From assembly GCA_963682175.1 (NCBI GenBank), contig OY821772.1, positions 49,808,925 to 49,872,924 of the forward strand: a stretch of 64,000 bases of DNA, read 5' to 3'. The notes under the pieces were generated by a model. It saw nothing but the letters and a program-made list of their open reading frames with translations. It was not told where the DNA came from and did not search any database. Source of the stretch: Triglochin maritima (lineage: Eukaryota > Streptophyta > Magnoliopsida > Alismatales > Juncaginaceae). This document shows positions 48,421-61,329 of the stretch, piece after piece. A program made the translations under genes and the position numbers. The stretch's first letter is position 1. Each line of letters starts with the position of its first letter.

Positions 48421-51400
48421 CTTCTAAGAAGAAGCAGGTGGAGATGAAGACTAGATCATATGGTATGGTTCTGCTACCTTTGATGAGTTTCTTGTTTATT
48501 ACATTTGTATAGCTGTTTTAGATCCTTCGCTTGCTATAATGCTTTGATGTCGATTATTATTGAACTCAAAAAATGTCTATGATGCTTTGGTTTTAGTAGC
48601 TTTTGATGGTGAGAGTATTGAGTGTTTTGTTTTATTAAGATGATTTACTTGTTGTGATGTTTTGCAATAGTTATCGGGATTTGGGCATGTGCTTGCGTGT
48701 TCGACTATTCAATCTGAAGTCTGAACTCATGAGTCATGACCCTAAAATTATCCACTCGTAGACACAGGAAAAAATAATCCCGATCACGACTGCGAGGAGT
48801 GTTTGGGGAAATAAGTCACTCATTTCTAGACGCAAAGTTTATAACACTATAAGAAAAGTTGGATCATCTATTACCTAAGTGTTTAGGTTTTGTAAAGGTG
48901 GTTGACCAGCTAAACCAGCCAACCAACTAAAAATTCAATACTTATTCTTCCTTGTTTGTTGAAACCATTTTAATTAATTTTCACTTTGAAATTATTTTTT
49001 GGAATAAACAATTGAAATCCCAAGATAGAACCCTAGACGAACTTAAGTGGATAGGAGATAAGTACCCTGATTCCTCTCTTTTTTTGTCAGTATAAGTGCT
49101 TTGAATCTTGATATTTGCTACAGATAAATAGATTTTTTTTCTATGGTCTTTTGCTACAAAAAACTTTGCCTTTGATCTCTAATCCATGTTTGACTTAGTA
49201 TGTTTCTAATCTTTGTTTTGAATTCACACTGAAGTCGTTGATATAAACTATCGTTTCTATCCAAGGTTTTTGAAACTGAACTGACAAGCAAACCAAAAAA
49301 TGGTTGGTTTTGGTTCAAAATTTTCAGTCGGATTGGACCGATGATGACATCAGCATGACGTTAGCATTCATTGGACCGGGAGCTTAAATCCGACTGACAT
49401 CAAACTACCGACTGACCGGTTGAACCAAATTGACCCCTATATTATATACTGAATTTTGTCACAACATCCATAAGCTTTATGAAACATATTTACGAATTAG
49501 AACTCAACAACAAAAACCAATACAACCACTCTAGTCTAAGTTTACAAACAACACTGGCTATAAATGTGAAGTATTACTTCGAAGTTTACAAAATACATCA
49601 GTCACTAGATTATGCTCATCAAAATAAAATTATTTATAACTTTCAAAAAAATAAAAAGTATGAAACCCAAAATGACAAGAGAAGCGAAACACAAAAGTGT
49701 AGTCAAATGTGAAATCAAAACTACAAGTAGAATTGTCCAAATAGTATAATTTTCTTTTAAAAGTTTTCTGCTGATATTTCATTTTTTTTAATTAATGTCA
49801 TGAAAGTATCAACTTGTGGTTGGACCATATGACCATACCAAATGCCTTTTTTTTTTGGTCGGACACGGTTAATACCAGGTCAACAAGAAGGTCGGTTTTT
49901 TAATTTAACTGACTGGTTTTCCTTCGATTTTTGGTTGAACGGTTTAACCTTCAGTTCGCTTTAAACGGAGTTTTATCCTCCTTTGTGGTTGAAAACAAAG
50001 GATCCATATTCCATAATTCTAGGTATGTGAAGTATATCAATGGGCATTTTCCTTTCTATCTTTTGTGTTTGATTCTTGTGCATGCATTTTAAGAAAAGAG
50101 TTAGTCCATCTATTTTTGGTTTTTATTTTATTTTTAGTCCAGTGCAAACTGAAGTTAGATGTTGGAGCCAAGCTTTATTTCGAAAGACGGTGACACTATC
50201 GTAAATATGAACAGGCTGAGTATGGGATTAGCATTCTTTTTTTATACATAAAAGATATTTCCACACAAAGCGATAGGGTGGTTAGGGTGTGTGAGCAAAG
50301 TCTTAGCCACCTCTGTCTGAAATTGAATTTTATCTCTGATGAAGGAAACAAAATCTTATCTCCCTTCCTAGGGAATGATCAGGTGGTCCTAGCCATTGCC
50401 CCGCATTTGGGTACGTCACTTACTTATACCAAAAATGAGGGTGTGCCCAGGTGTTGTGGTTACCTGAAAAAGGTTGGTTGTTGGAGTAAGAAGATCCTAC
50501 ATATTTTTCCATTTGAGAACCTAGGATAAAATAGTTTAGGTTAACCGACAATGATTCTGTCACATAGATTTGGTGGAAGTTAAACCCAACATCTTTATCC
50601 CAATACGAGTCTAGCTTAACTAAGAAAATCCATTATGCACTTGATATAAATCTCTGAATGCTTGGTAGCTGTTGTCGTTCGTCAATCTTGGACACGGTCA
50701 TAGATTTAATCCTTAGTCCTTACACATCCGTTCCAAATCAATGGTCGAGAACATGCCACATTACCATTTGATTAATAAATGCTCGTTAGCATTGTAATTA
50801 CACCATAGGGTTGGATTTCTATTGCTAATGTAGCATTACTTATGAAAAATGATATTCCCTCTTCATTAGAAGATAACATAAACTGATTGATGGCACTTGT
50901 AGTTATCAAGATTATGAAATAGTGTTGATTTTTTATTATACTTTACTACTATATCAAAAGAAATAATATTCTTTACTTCAAAAGTATATTTTCTATTCTA
51001 TGAAAAATCATATAATACATATTGCTCTGTTAAGATTTTTCATTAAATAATAAAGATTCCAAAATTTAATTGGACAAGCAATACAAATAAAATAAGTAAC
51101 AATGTTATGTATACCTTTATGTGTATGTATATTATACAAAATTGTTATGGATATCAATGTCATTAATGTACATTTAGTCACACATTTCAAAACGGCATAA
51201 ATTATTTATTACCATTTTTTTGGAAATACTAGATTGCCGATCAATCCTTTGAATTGGAATTAAATGAAAATTAGCAAGTTAAAATTAATGAGAAAATATT
51301 TCTTTTTATATGTGAAAATCTAAAGATCGAAGGAGATTGCATTATAATAATACACATTAAATGTGAGTATATCACAATTTGTATTTAATTGTCATCAGGA

Positions 51401-51705
51401 AAGCATTTAAAGCATTAGTTGGTTACAAATTGCTTTCCGCCTCCATCAATCTTATTGTGAGTGTATAACGTGCATCTGATTTCTTCACAATTAATAGCAA
51501 GTAATAAAATTTAAACAATGAATTATACGTATTGGTAAACAAAAAAGCCAAGTTGCTATTTTTATCCTCTTAATTCAGATGCCAAACAGGGAACGTTATC
51601 CACATTTCAGGCAGCCAATCAGACCTCGATAGCTACACAATTAAGTAGATTAACTTCTCCTGCATATATAAATCTTTGACAATTTCATTGTATTTCTAGA
51701 GGACA
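48421..51705. other. Long intergenic region with no supported gene
   Basis: The first ~200 bp are probably the 3' untranslated region of the 31K gene. The rest is A/T-rich, with short open frames at 49479-49712 and 50278-50529 that show no motif, no codon bias and no splice context. Confidence 0.6.
49262..49975. repeat. Possible degraded DNA-transposon fragment
   Basis: GC-richer edges with repeated GACCGGTT/GGTTGAAC-type motifs near 49320-49430 and 49855-49960 point in opposite senses around an A/T-rich core. This resembles the ends of non-autonomous plant elements. The inverted similarity is weak and I find no clean target duplication. Confidence 0.25.
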
Positions 51706-53730
51706 ATGACCTCATTTCAAAACCAAATACTTGTAATCACCATACTCACAATCACATCCCTTTCATACCTATCAACAGCACTTCCCAACAGCAAAGTTGA
51801 TTCCCATGGCTTCTCTGCCCCACTCTTTGACCAGACTCTTAACATAACCAAAGACTTTCAATATTGGTCTTCTCTCACACGAGCCACTATGGCTCGTGCC
51901 AATTACATTGAGTCTCTATCAAAGTTTAGTCTAACTGAGTACATGTACCAAATTCCAGCCAGTTCGATTGCCTCAGGGTATGTGGTTAAGCTCTGACTAG
52001 GTGGGCCATACGTGGACGTAACCCTAGTAGTGGACGTAACCCTGGTACGGCAGTAGCATTGTTTGGACGCAGTGCCAACCATGCAAGAACTGCTTCAATC
52101 AATCTTCTGCCTTATATGACCCAGAAGAATCCAGCTTGTCAGACCATGTGCCATGCACGTCGAGATACTGCTCAGCCAACATAAAATGCATGGACGACTT
52201 ATGCACCTATTGCATCGGATACGGTGGTGGGAGTTATAGTAAGGGATATCTTGCTGCTGACATGATCAGCTTTAGTGCTGACAACTACAAGACAAAATAT
52301 GTTTTGGTGAGTGTTGTGGTGGGTCGTGGTCAAGACAACAAGGTCAAAAATGTGAATGGGCGGTTCACTGGGATCCTAGGTCTGAATGGGAGTCCGTTGT
52401 CATTCATATCCCAGGCTGGGTCTAATATCAGAGTATTCTCCTATTGTTTTCCGAGTCTGGGAGACACACAGCACCAAGGGATATGATCACTTTCGGTGAT
52501 GGTGCGGTTCTAAAAGGAAATCCCACTCCTTTTACCAAAGGATCTAAGATCGCGAAGTAAGTATAAATATTGAACGATGATGTTCACTACCTTTTGATTT
52601 AAATATAATCAACAAAGTTCAAGCAGCCATTAAGCACATACAGCTTCAATTTGATCATGTTCTTTTGAATTTCTGAATTTTTTTTCCTCAAAAGGGCAGA
52701 CGTGCCGCTATGATTTTTCTTAAAGAAAAAATAAAAAACCCCATCATGCCTCCCTTGATCTTTTATTTTACTTTTGTCACAAATTTTACTCACATTCTTA
52801 ATAAGTGTCACTGCAAGATGTGCTGTCAGCCTAGTTAGCATGTTATCATCATGACATTGCTTACGATTTCAATTTGGTTTTTGTGCTCGTTTTACGTATG
52901 TCTTGTCTCTTTGTCATTTTTTTAATCCAATTTATAAAATCCTCTGAAAAGTTTGAATTTGTTAATTGTCTGTCCAAGTTGTAGCTCTCCAATTTGAATT
53001 GCAGCAGCACTAAAGGTAGATTCATAAATTTACTCGTATTAGTTTAGGTGTTTAATTAAATGAATTACACTGTTGTGAGGGAGAAATTTAATAAGCTTTT
53101 CTTTTGTTGATGCTTTAAGTTACATTGAAAAAATAAAGCAAGGAACCTTTCATACTAGATTTTATAAGAGTACTTCTGCCAAAAAAGAAAAATATTTGAC
53201 TAATATCCATTAAATAGGAATACTCAACGAAAAATTCTTGCATTAATAAATAATAGTGATGCAGAGAAACACTACCTTGTTGTCTCTTTTCATGTTCTCA
53301 ACTCTCTCTTTTCTTTCAGTTATTTCCCAAAGTTTGACGATATCAGTGTGGGATCAGAGAGGCCAAACCTTATACCAGATTTATTCCAAAGTGGTGGATT
53401 GTTAATCGACTCCGGTAGTACAATGTCAGTGTTCAGAATTGAGGCTTGGAGACCTTTGATGCTCAAGTTGGTGGAGAAGGTTAGTTCGGAACATGAAGAC
53501 ACTAAATCTTTGTTTCTATGGGTCAAAGGCCGACTTGTTGTCCGGAAAGGTGCCTACAATCACATTCCATTTTAACGGCAATCTTGATGTTGTGGTAGAC
53601 CCTATACATTCGTTCTATGAGAAGTTGTTCAAGTACTCTGGCAGTCAGATTTGTCTATTGTATATGGACCCAGCTATTGGTGGATGTCCAGTTATTTAGG
53701 GGGGAAACTTAATCGGCGAATGATAGGTAG
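51706..53730 (+). pseudogene. Nepenthesin-type aspartic protease pseudogene (family A1)
   Basis: It starts with an intact ATG and signal peptide (LVITILTITSLSYLSTA). Next come the Cys-rich nepenthesin insert (CTSRYCSANIKCMDDLC) and the flap-like YGGGSYSKGYLAADMISF. An intron (52557-53319, AA|GTAAGT...TTTCAG|T) is followed by the second catalytic motif LIDSGSTMSVF. The frame is broken at least four times: stop at 51994-51996, garbled sequence at ~52000-52090, a shift near 52480, another near 53500-53550, and TAG at 53698-53700. The first catalytic DTG motif is gone. It is replaced by a duplicated TGGACGTAACCCT (52012 and 52030). A functional protease of this group would be ~430-450 residues and secreted or vacuolar. 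Confidence 0.85.
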
Positions 53731-54841
53731 TGAGATCCTTTAAAAAGAATTCTTCCGGACTTTCTTTTTCCCTTAAATACTTTATGATGAACAACTTGCT
53801 TAAATGGTTGTGCTTTTCTACTGTGTTTTGCAGCACAAAAATCACCTTTTTCCTTTACTTAGTCAGGGGCTAGCTATATTGGTTTCGTTTATAGCATTAG
53901 AAGATTTGAAATTCGAGAACTTGCTTCTACATTAATATGTTGTGTGTTATCTAGTGATCCTGGATTTTGTAAAACTTTGTTCCTCGCTAGATGCTTGCGT
54001 AGTTGCAGATTTTATTTTTTCAATGGTGTGCTGAAACCTTTCAGGTTGGTATCCTAATTTTGATCGGTATAATTAGAATAAAACAAGAGAGTGAAGATTT
54101 GTATTCAACTTGTATCCATCTTCATCTGTGTTTGCCTCGGTGTATTGTGAGGCACTTCCATAAACCCTGTCCTTTCGTGGTTAAGTTGATCGGGCAATTC
54201 CTTGACATTTCATGAAATTTTGATTTGGAGGTTCGGAGGAAATTGCTTGACTGGGTCTGGGTTGCTTTCGAAAAGATTTATGAAACTTTAATTAGCAACT
54301 TGATTGAGAGAGTGCACAAGGCTCTGATCAGTTGTGATTTTCTGAAATCTACACGTGATCCGTGCTGATAAAAATCAAACAGTGTTTTGTGATATGTTGA
54401 ATATTTACGCTTCTTTTACCAACCCGTGATCGTTTGGTGGAATACTGTTATGCAATTCACCTTAATAATAATAAAAACAACAGTAATATTTATCAAAAAT
54501 AAGTATACAATTCATCTTAATAATAAAAATGTAATAATATCACTTATCAAGAATGTTTATACAGATCATATCACCTGCTTAAAGAAGCACATATTCGTTA
54601 TATGCAGGGCAAGTGCCACATGTTTGATAAGGGGGGTCGGACGATCCACTTACAGATAAAAATATCTAATTAAACTTCAACTCAAACAAAATTAATGATT
54701 TTTTGAATTATTATTTAATCATCTTTAGAATTTCTGATCTCGTGACTTGATTCGTGTCAAGGCCCTTAGATAAACGATATGACATATAAATGCAAACGAA
54801 GCATGTACGTTGAAATATGTTTCTATTGTCAAAACATTTAC

Positions 54842-54843
<2 letters not shown>
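53731..54843. other. Intergenic, nothing recognised
   Basis: A/T-rich sequence without open frames of note or repeats I can name. Confidence 0.5.

Positions 54844-54876
<33 letters not shown>
54844..54876. repeat. Homopolymer run of 33 C
   Basis: An uninterrupted C tract follows CAAAACATTTACAA and leads into C-rich sequence with AATCCAATCC. Open frames read across it as proline are artefacts. The true length cannot be trusted without long reads. Confidence 0.95.
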
Positions 54877-54879
<3 letters not shown>

Positions 54880-55304
54880 CCAATCCAAACCCGAAACCGT
54901 AGTCGTGCCTGGGCTACCCCGGACGTCCTGCACTCTCTCTCTCCCACGTCAGCTCACCCAACCCACCCAAAAAAATCTCTTACCCATGCCCAGGCTACCC
55001 CACCCACCCTACACTCTCTTTCATCAACATCATTTCTTAATTAAACAATTATAATTTTCACACAACATTTAACAAATTACATTTTATATAATTCTAATTC
55101 TAATAACATTACAATTCTATTTTAACTCGAAATATTGTTAATAATTACTACTAAATCACGAAATTATTATTAAATATTACGGAGCCACATTACATTTAAG
55201 ATAAACTGAAATAGGAAATATTACACTCGAAGTTAAGAAACAACAGTACATATTACATAAACTAAACTTTCAAATACTACATTAGCAACTACGTTAACCG
55301 ATTT
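54877..55304. other. Probable 3' flank of the Harbinger remnant
   Basis: C-rich sequence with a repeated GGCTACCCC motif (54911 and 54993) and ACTCTCTC/ACTCTCTT runs gives way to A/T-rich sequence up to the transposase stop. It may contain one end of the element. No matching inverted end was found. Confidence 0.35.
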
Positions 55305-56605
55305 TCAAACCGCTCCTCGTCCGTAGCGTTGCCATATATGCTCGATTAAATCGCCTTTCAGATCCAAATGTTGGTTCCTGTCACGCACTCGATCTTGATT
55401 GACAAAAAACTCGTGAATATCTGCTATACGATCGGTCGAATACGACGTTTCCTCAGCTGAAGTTCCAGGACAATCTTCCATACAGTCGCGAATATCTCCA
55501 AAATTAGCATAACAGTCGCGTTCGTCCTCAACTATCATGTTATGCATGATGATACAAGCTGTCATTATTTTGGACAGAACGTCCTTGCTCCAGGCAAGAG
55601 TCGGGTTTCTAATGATCGCGAACCTCGCTTGCAACACTCCGAAAGCGCGTTCAACATCTTTACGCGTTGCCTCCTGCACTTCAGCAAACAATCTGTGCTT
55701 CGGGGTGTGAGGGTGAAGGATGGATTGGATGAAGGCCGCCTACTGTTGATAAATACCATCAGATAGTATCACATATCATATTGAACATCATTTACCTCAT
55801 AATTTACAGGTGGTGCTCAGCCTTCTAGTATATCATCGAAAACCGGAGATTGTTGCAGGACGTTCAAGTCATTGCATGAACCCGGTATTCCGAAGGAGTG
55901 TCAGATCCATAAGTCGTATGATGCCATCGCCTCAAGGATCAAAGTTGTTTTCCCAGCACGCCCTTGATGTTGTCCCTTCCAAGCAGTTTGGCAGTTTTTC
56001 CACTCCCAGTGCATACAATCGATACTCCCCATCATACCTGGAAACCCACGTTGCTCACCAACGTAAAGTAGGCGTGCCAAGTCATTTGCAGTTGGCCGAC
56101 GTAAATACTCAGGGCCGAAGATGCGATTAACACATTCACAGAATTTGAGGAGAGCATTTTTGGATGTTGCCGCACTCATTCGTAGGTACTCATCGATCCC
56201 ATCAGCGGCAACGCCATATGCTAGCATTTGCATTGTTGCCGTATTTTTTTGTATACCGGAGATGCTCATCCTACCAGTTGCGTCCGGTGTTCGTTGGAAG
56301 AAGACATCAGATGCTTCGATGGCATTGTGGATGCGCAGAAAGACATGCTTTCTAATCCGAAATCTTGCCCTGAAAAGAGTATCAGAATACACAGGGTTGT
56401 CAGAGAAATAATCGTCTATAAGGCGTCTGTAACCTAGTTCACGATCTCTATCTGGGTTCGTCGTTCTCCTTCAACGCTACTTAGGACGTGTAGTCCTTTC
56501 GTAAACAACCTGTCCGGCCAATTCAATAGCGCGGTCCATTATATTTAATGTCTCATTCCAGTTATCATCGTCGGATTGACCGGAGTTTAAACTATTATCC
56601 GACAT
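55305..56605 (-). pseudogene. PIF/Harbinger transposase pseudogene
   Basis: Reverse-strand frames make up a degraded transposase from ATG at 56605 to a stop at 55305. In order: an acidic N-terminus, LGYRRLIDDYFSDNPVYSD, FRARFRIRKHVFLRIHNAI, the first catalytic Asp in GFPGMMGSIDCMHWEWKNC, the second in GIPGSCNDLNVLQQSPVFDD, and the Glu in ATRKDVERAFGVLQARF. Breaks include two stops after TTRPK near 56470-56480, a stop after YDLWI (~55899), a stop before APPVN, one stop and one frame change near 55740-55770. The protein cannot be made in one piece. Harbinger elements also need a Myb-like second protein, which is absent here. Confidence 0.88.
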
Positions 56606-56708
56606 TGATGAGAGAAGAAGTTAACAAGTTAAGGAAATGTGAGGAGTCAGGAGATAGATAGATGTATTTATAGTTGGGAGGGTTAGATGTATCTGTTGCA
56701 CTGTTCAC

Positions 56709-56935
56709 GCGTGATTGCACAGTTTACTCTTTGGAAGCGTGATTAAAGTGCACGCGTGATTGAAAACAGTGCACGCGTGTTTGCTCAGTGGAAGCGTGAT
56801 TAAAGTGCAAGCGTGATTGAAAACAGTGCACGCGTGTTTGCTCAGTGGAAGCGTGATTAAAGTGTAAGCGTGATTGAAAACAGTGCACGCGTGTTTGCTC
56901 AGTGGAAGCGTGATTAAAGTGCACGTGTGATATTA
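56709..56935. repeat. 57-bp tandem repeat, about four copies
   Basis: The unit begins TTGCTCAGTGGAAGCGTGAT and contains several ACGCGTG or AAGCGTGATT sub-motifs (GTGATTAAAGTG, GTGATTGAAAACAGTG). Because 57 is divisible by 3, the reverse strand stays open as a 19-residue repeat, which is a by-product. It lies ~100 bp beyond the start of the Harbinger remnant and may be its subterminal region. Confidence 0.85.
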
Positions 56936-57149
56936 GACCATACTATTAAACCACATCGACAGGCCGTTCGGGGGTCTCACTCACTATTATTGAAATTGAC
57001 ATACTATTAATTTTTTTGGATATTGAAATTGTTGGTTCTGGAATTTTTGAATCTTTGTCACTTGTAAAAAATTATTACTCACGTTAATAACAAATACTCA
57101 ATGCATTGATAACAAAACATCTATTAAATAATTAAAATCTTAAAAAAAA

Positions 57150-57300
57150 TCGAAGAAGGGGAGGGACAGGTGCCCCCCACCCGGGACGCCCAACGCTCGG
57201 GCAAGCACCTAGGTGGGCACCCGAGGGACTCCCGCCCCGTTAACGGTGGTGCGCCCGGGCGCCCGACCAGGATGCCCGGGCGGGGCACCCCGTTAAGGGT
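57150..57300. other. Very GC-rich segment, possibly a transposon end
   Basis: Runs of CCCGGGCG, GGGGCACCCCGTTAAGGG and CCGTTAACGG occur in loose inverted pairs (for example CCCCGTTAACGG and CCCCGTTAAGGG). The G+C content stands out from its A/T-rich left flank. It lies ~80-230 bp before the next gene's ATG, so it would be in its promoter. Confidence 0.4.
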
Positions 57301-57376
57301 GCCCTAATCCTTCACGCCCGCCGACTCCGAGTCCCCAAACCCCAGACAGCAGCATTGCTCCCTCCCCCTCTCAAAG

Positions 57377-58966
57377 ATGACTTTACTCGCGACGTTCTCT
57401 CCATTCCCCACCACATCCCGGAAACACCCCTCCCCCTTTCTCTCCACTTCCATCCCAATTCCCAAATCACCAACGCCAGTGTCAAGGTCACTCTCGCCTC
57501 CCAAACCACTTCATATTCCCCCACCATTTCCCCCAAACCAAACCTTATTTTCACCGTCCTTCCAGTTTGCGCTTGCAGGTCACGCCGTGTTCGCGCCGCC
57601 ACTTGCTCTCTCTCTCTCTTGTTTGAGTGCCCATCGGGACTCCGGTTCCGGTCTCCCCGCCGGACCCGACCCCGCGGAGTCTTCTCCGTCTTCGAAGGTT
57701 TCAACCTTTTCTCGGCTCGCTTCGAATTGGTGTTTCCTAAGTTTGTGACTTAAAATGTGATGAACTTCATTTCTGAAATTATAATCGAAGATGATAGACA
57801 ACTAACTCAAATACAGTTGGCTATTTATGTAAACCTAAGTGTAATGAAAATATCTGTAACTTCTGCGTGCCTCGGATTCTTCTTTCTTGTTTGGATCAGG
57901 AGGCAACGTTTGATTTGAAGCTGCCGAGGAGAAACTTGATTGTGCAGTTCACTTGCAACGTGTGTGGTGAGAGGACTGAGAGGATCGTCAACAGATTGGC
58001 TTATGAAAAGGGAACTGTTTTTGTTCAGGTATTCTTTTGGCCTTTTCTATCCTTATTGCTTTGTATTAAGGAGATATTTTGGGTATTGCTTCTTAATTCG
58101 ACAATTCGTTCTAGTATCGACACCCTTTCCCTCTGTCATTGGTTAGTTACTAATTTGTTTAGAGAATTTGTTCGAGCTGTTAGGAGTGACAGCAAACATT
58201 GTGGAACATCAAACAGTGTAAAACAAAACAAAAACACTCCTACGATGGTTCCATCTTCAACAATATGATGCAAGAAGGATTTCGGAAACAAAAAGTGAAT
58301 TTTCTGTTTTTTTGTAGTGTACCAAAAAGTGTGATTGATTTGTTGTTCCTCTTATGATTTGTCTTAGGATCAATGAATAGATTACAATGACATTGTAGCC
58401 ATTATATTCATCAACATGGGCATAATGTTGGACTATGAACTCCTGTGTGTGTCGACGTCATTGACAACGGCCATTTCTTTTCCATTTTGGTGGACTTCTA
58501 GTAATTTTGAAGTATGTTGGACTTTTATTTCGTGTGACATTTTCTCCCAATTGCATATTGTATTGATGGTAACCAAAGTCCAGAGATGATATTTGTTTTC
58601 CATGTTATTCACAACCTTGTATACTGAACATATAGGTCCTGTTGTTGTTGTTCTTTTGAGCCATAATTTTTTAGGAAAACTCCCACATCTATAAGCACCT
58701 AGGGAAGTTTGTTTCAGATGTCATTTCTTTCAACGTCTGGTTCATAGGTTTGCAATGTAGATTACTGGTCATATGAAATTATATAGCAGGACAAGGATGG
58801 AATCTGTTTTGGCAGTTTTTGTTCGATTTTCCCCTTGAGTTGTGATGAAATTATACATTGGCAGTGTGCAGGCTGTCTCGTGAATCACAAACTCGTGGAC
58901 AACCTTGGGCTCGTTGTTGAGTACGATTTGCGGAATGATGCTCAGGGCTCCGAAGTGTCTTCCTAG
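57377..58966 (+). CDS. DNL-type zinc-finger protein (Zim17/Tim15/HEP family), likely plastid
   Basis: Exons 57377-57697, 57900-58028 and 58865-58966, joined in phase 0 (TCGAAG|GTTTCA, GATCAG|GAG, TTCAG|GTATTC, TGGCAG|TGT), encode 183 residues. Residues 1-~85 are rich in Ser, Pro and basic residues with almost no acidic ones, as in a chloroplast transit peptide. The DNL domain covers ~108-170: C126-x2-C129, C151-x2-C154, AYEKGTVFVQCAGC, then NHKLVDNLG with H158 and D162. Members bind organellar Hsp70 and keep it soluble and active. With a plastid-type leader, the partner would be plastid Hsp70. The domain lacks the usual Trp after DNLG (LVV here). Mitochondrial targeting is the alternative. 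Intron 2 is long (836 bp). Confidence 0.9.
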
Positions 58967-61329
58967 AATAGTCACTTAAGTCTCTTTTGGTGAAGTTCAC
59001 TTGTCCCTTTTGTCTTTTGCCACAATTAGATACAATATTTAGCTTTCACGTTTTGCCAATTGCTATTCGAACTAGCACTCCTAGTCGCTGTTGTAGTTTT
59101 CAGAAGTTTTAACAGTTCCCTTCGTACTTGAATAGTTATCGTTCTATTTAGGATTTTTTTCCAAATAATAATAAACAAATAAAAAATAGCAAAATATAAG
59201 AGTTGTAAAATTATTTGTCAAAGTATAAGAAATAAAAACAGTAAGTTGAAGTACCGTTTTCAATAATTACCATTTTTTACTTATCATCCTTATTTAAAAA
59301 TTTCAATATAAAAAATCAAGCTTGGTTTTTAACACGATAAGACAACTTTTTGGGTATTGTCTGATAACGTATTCACGGTTTTCTCTATTATCAATTCAAG
59401 TAACATATTGTCAGAGTTTTGTTAGAATTTTGAAATTAATATTTTTCAATTACAAATTAGGCCTTTCACCAGAGCTATAGGAAATTGTTACTTAAAACTA
59501 AAAATAAAAATATGAATTCGATTTTACGATCATAGTATCCAAAAGACTCATCTTTTGTGTTAAAATTAAATCAAGTTTCTTAAACCAGATGTATGTTTGA
59601 ACCTCAACAATAGAATTGCAAAGTCAAATCGTCAAGACCCAAAAACACAATCAAAAAAGAAAATTCCAACTAAAAAATAACATATTCTACTTTAACACGA
59701 AACAATGTATTCTCAACGGAACAAATTTAGAAAATTTCAATCCCCATTTAAAAATTTTTCCAATTTTTTTTATTTTTAAATATTTCAGGTTATGTACATT
59801 TAATTTTTATCCAAAAATGAGTTTTTTGGATATTTTTTATCACAAAATTGAATTCTTCGTCTTTGTATAGTTAATTAAAAATTAATTTGTTATAGTTTTC
59901 TTGAAATGCCTAAATTGTAATTTAAAAAAATTCAATTTTAAAAATCAACAAACCTTTTAAAATACAGTATTTAAATTGATGATAAAAAAAGAAAAGTGAA
60001 TATGTTACCAAAATACCCAAATTGGTTATACTATCATGATTTTTTTTTTAAATTCATGATTTTCTACTTTTGAAGCGGTATCTCAACTTACCTTTTCATT
60101 TATTATATTTTACAGAATATTTTCATATATTTTACCAATTTTTAATTTTTTTTATTTAAATTCCATCTATTTATACTTGTCAATTTCTGTTGGACGATAA
60201 CAAATTGTTCGTGAAGATTCAGCAGCGACAACGATTGCTACGGCACTGGGTGTTGATGGTTGTGGATCTAGAGTTTTTTTGAAGCACACGTATAATTTCA
60301 ATTTCTCACAAAAAAGTCAGATTTTCCCTGTGCTTCTAATTTGGATCTAGATTTAGGATCCAAGTAGGTCTATATGTGTCCACGTGAGAGCCTGATTCTT
60401 TCCAATTCCTTTGGAGTGTCATCTTCTAAAAAAACTGTACCTTATTTACCATTGAGACTTTTACTTGCTACCTTATTTGTCTTGTAAGACGAGGAATACG
60501 AAATGGAGGTATTTAGATTTGAAATGGAGGGTTTAGAAAGACAATAAAAATAGAGGTAAATAACAAAAAACTAATCAATTTATTCCTCCCAAGAGAAGTA
60601 ATAAAACAAATCACAAACAACTTCTCTTCCTATCATTAATTCTTCTAAACTTTCATTTTCTCCTTAAAACAACTGGGCAACCACTGGAATACACAAACAA
60701 CTTCGCTCCGCTCCGCACAACCTTTCTCCCCTCCCCTTGCACCGGCACCCCATCCCCTTTGTCCGGCCTCTCTCAGGCTGGTACATCTCTCTTCTGCTCT
60801 TACGCTAACCTCTCCTCACCTAGCTCTCAACCAGGAGTTTTGGTCTCCACCCTTGTCCAACAGTGACCTGTGGCTGTGGTGCCAGTGCACGGTTTTAAGC
60901 TCAATATTTTTGTGCCTCCTTGTCTCTACATCAACAACACGAGATTTCCTGTTTTGAGTATTTTAGCAAAAAATCCTGAGACACCTACTGCTTGGATCTC
61001 ACAATACTCAAACATTCTTGCTGGCTGAGCGGAAGTGATTGCGTTAAGGCTGAAATCAAATTATCATGTGCCATAACAAACATGCTCTTGTTCATCGTTC
61101 TATCCCACAGCTCCAGAGTCTAGAAACAAAATATTGAGATTTGAGAAAGACAACAATGATCAGAACAAACATAAGACTTCAAGACAATACGTCAACAGGA
61201 GCATGCTCATGCAGTTTCACATATATTGCCGATACGTAGACCTCCGAATAGACCATGACAAGTACAAGACAAATAGATTATAAAAGGCAAAAAGGTCTTT
61301 CAGATAAGCAATCCGTCGTTGGATAACAA
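58967..61329. other. Intergenic, strongly A/T-rich
   Basis: 58970-60540 is A/T-rich with poly(A)/poly(T) runs and no gene. 60660-60900 is C-rich and pyrimidine-rich, resembling an untranslated leader or decayed transposon sequence, without an open frame. Nothing is firmly identified. Confidence 0.5.

Noticed and set aside
50278..50529. 83-codon frame between the 31K gene and the protease pseudogene
   Set aside because: No motif, domain, splice or promoter context, and chance length for the base composition.
54779..55054. Proline-rich open frames across the C run
   Set aside because: A homopolymer C tract reads as proline in every frame, and nothing else supports a gene.
56724..56924. 66-codon repeat protein of 19-residue units on the reverse strand
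   Set aside because: It is the 57-bp DNA repeat read in frame, with no start context or neighbours.
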